Below, piece by piece: positions 6,574-6,785 of a stretch of DNA of 6,785 nt (positions within the stretch are counted from its first letter, which is position 1; each line of letters begins with the position of its first letter). The position numbers and the translations under genes were made by a program. The notes under the pieces are model-generated. The model had not been told where the DNA came from. It worked only from the letters and a program-made list of their open reading frames with translations, and searched no databases. Where the stretch lies: NCBI GenBank assembly GCA_001689535.1, contig LUJP01000049.1, positions 1 through 6,785 on the forward strand, written 5' to 3'. Origin of the DNA: Bacteroidales bacterium M5. Lineage in GTDB: Bacteria > Bacteroidota > Bacteroidia > Bacteroidales > Muribaculaceae.

Positions 6574-6667
6574 CGCATATCTCTGAGTGATTTTTGTCTT
6601 GAGATGATGGAGCGTAGCCGTAGCTACGTGACTGAAGAACAAGGCAAAAAGCGCCAGAGAGATGCGA
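6573..6667. repeat. Imperfect 95-base palindromic (long hairpin) intergenic element
   Basis: The two ends are TCGCAT (6573-6578) and ATGCGA (6662-6667). Inside these, TCTCTG (6580-6585) pairs with CAGAGA (6655-6660), TTTTTGTCTTG (6591-6601) pairs with CAAGGCAAAAA (6640-6650) with one G-T wobble, and CGTAGC (6613-6618) pairs with GCTACG (6623-6628) around a CGTA loop. The result is one long stem interrupted by internal loops. The conserved-looking, mostly paired layout suggests a dispersed intergenic palindrome or a structured RNA 3' end rather than chance. Copy number cannot be judged from one window, so repeat status is inference. Bases 6668-6785 beyond it are AT-rich and hold no gene or promoter I can support. 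Confidence 0.55.
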
Positions 6668-6785
6668 TGATATGGTAATTTTATGCATCATCACACAATT
6701 AATTCTGCCCAAATTCAGTTATATGATTTTTAGCATTTATAACTTGTTGGATTAGATGGTAGTGTTTCGCTGAGTGTGTCTGAGG

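Noticed and set aside
6565..6676. An open frame runs through the long hairpin, with ATG codons at 6604 and 6607 and a stop at 6674-6676 (MMERSRSYVTEEQG...).
   Set aside because: It is only 24 residues from the first ATG, has no ribosome-binding or promoter signal, and the sequence is fully explained by base pairing of the palindrome. Coding is possible but unsupported.

Overview
The window looks like a chromosomal segment of a Bacteroidales bacterium, with a Muribaculaceae or Prevotella/Bacteroides-like gut lineage the most likely. I base this on protein style: a Wza-type export lipoprotein with a C-terminal membrane helix, a Bacteroidetes-type small ribbon-helix-helix protein, and a very large Wzz protein with a kinase-like tail. 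The gene starts lack Shine-Dalgarno sequences, and the TAnnTTTG type of -7 promoter element occurs in the intergenic region. Coding GC is moderate to high, roughly 50 to 60 percent in the lines I counted. The genus is inference.

Layout: a small ribbon-helix-helix gene (66-311, +) converges on, and overlaps at its 3' end, a membrane-anchored family 2 glycosyltransferase gene (226-1437, -). A 187-base divergent intergenic region (1438-1624) carries a TAnnTTTG element in each direction. From 1625 to 6539 four genes run on the + strand with gaps of only 33, 9 and 22 bases, so they are probably one operon. They encode a family 32 glycosyltransferase, a Wza-like outer-membrane export lipoprotein, a polytopic O-antigen ligase/polymerase-like protein, and a Wzz/Wzc-like chain-length protein. 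After the last stop codon there is a small GC-rich hairpin, then a 95-base imperfect palindrome (6573-6667) and AT-rich sequence without a gene up to the end.

The four + strand genes form the late part of an exopolysaccharide or capsule machine: one sugar transferase, a Wzy-like polymerase or ligase, a Wzz-like length regulator in the inner membrane, and the Wza-like outer-membrane exit. The divergent GT2 enzyme may add sugars to the same glycan, but nothing here proves it. No initiating phosphoglycosyltransferase, flippase (Wzx), nucleotide-sugar enzyme or tyrosine phosphatase is present, so the pathway must draw on genes elsewhere.

The features most worth a second look are: (1) the Wzz-like protein ends in a shrunken BY-kinase-like domain with no Walker A motif and no C-terminal tyrosine cluster, and base composition drops where that domain begins; (2) the 95-base hairpin downstream; (3) the antisense overlap that supplies the entire C-terminal tail of the ribbon-helix-helix protein; (4) the GT2 enzyme with Glu-Gly-Asn where a DxD is expected. 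I see no clear evidence of a wholly new type of system; it is an exopolysaccharide locus with unusual details.
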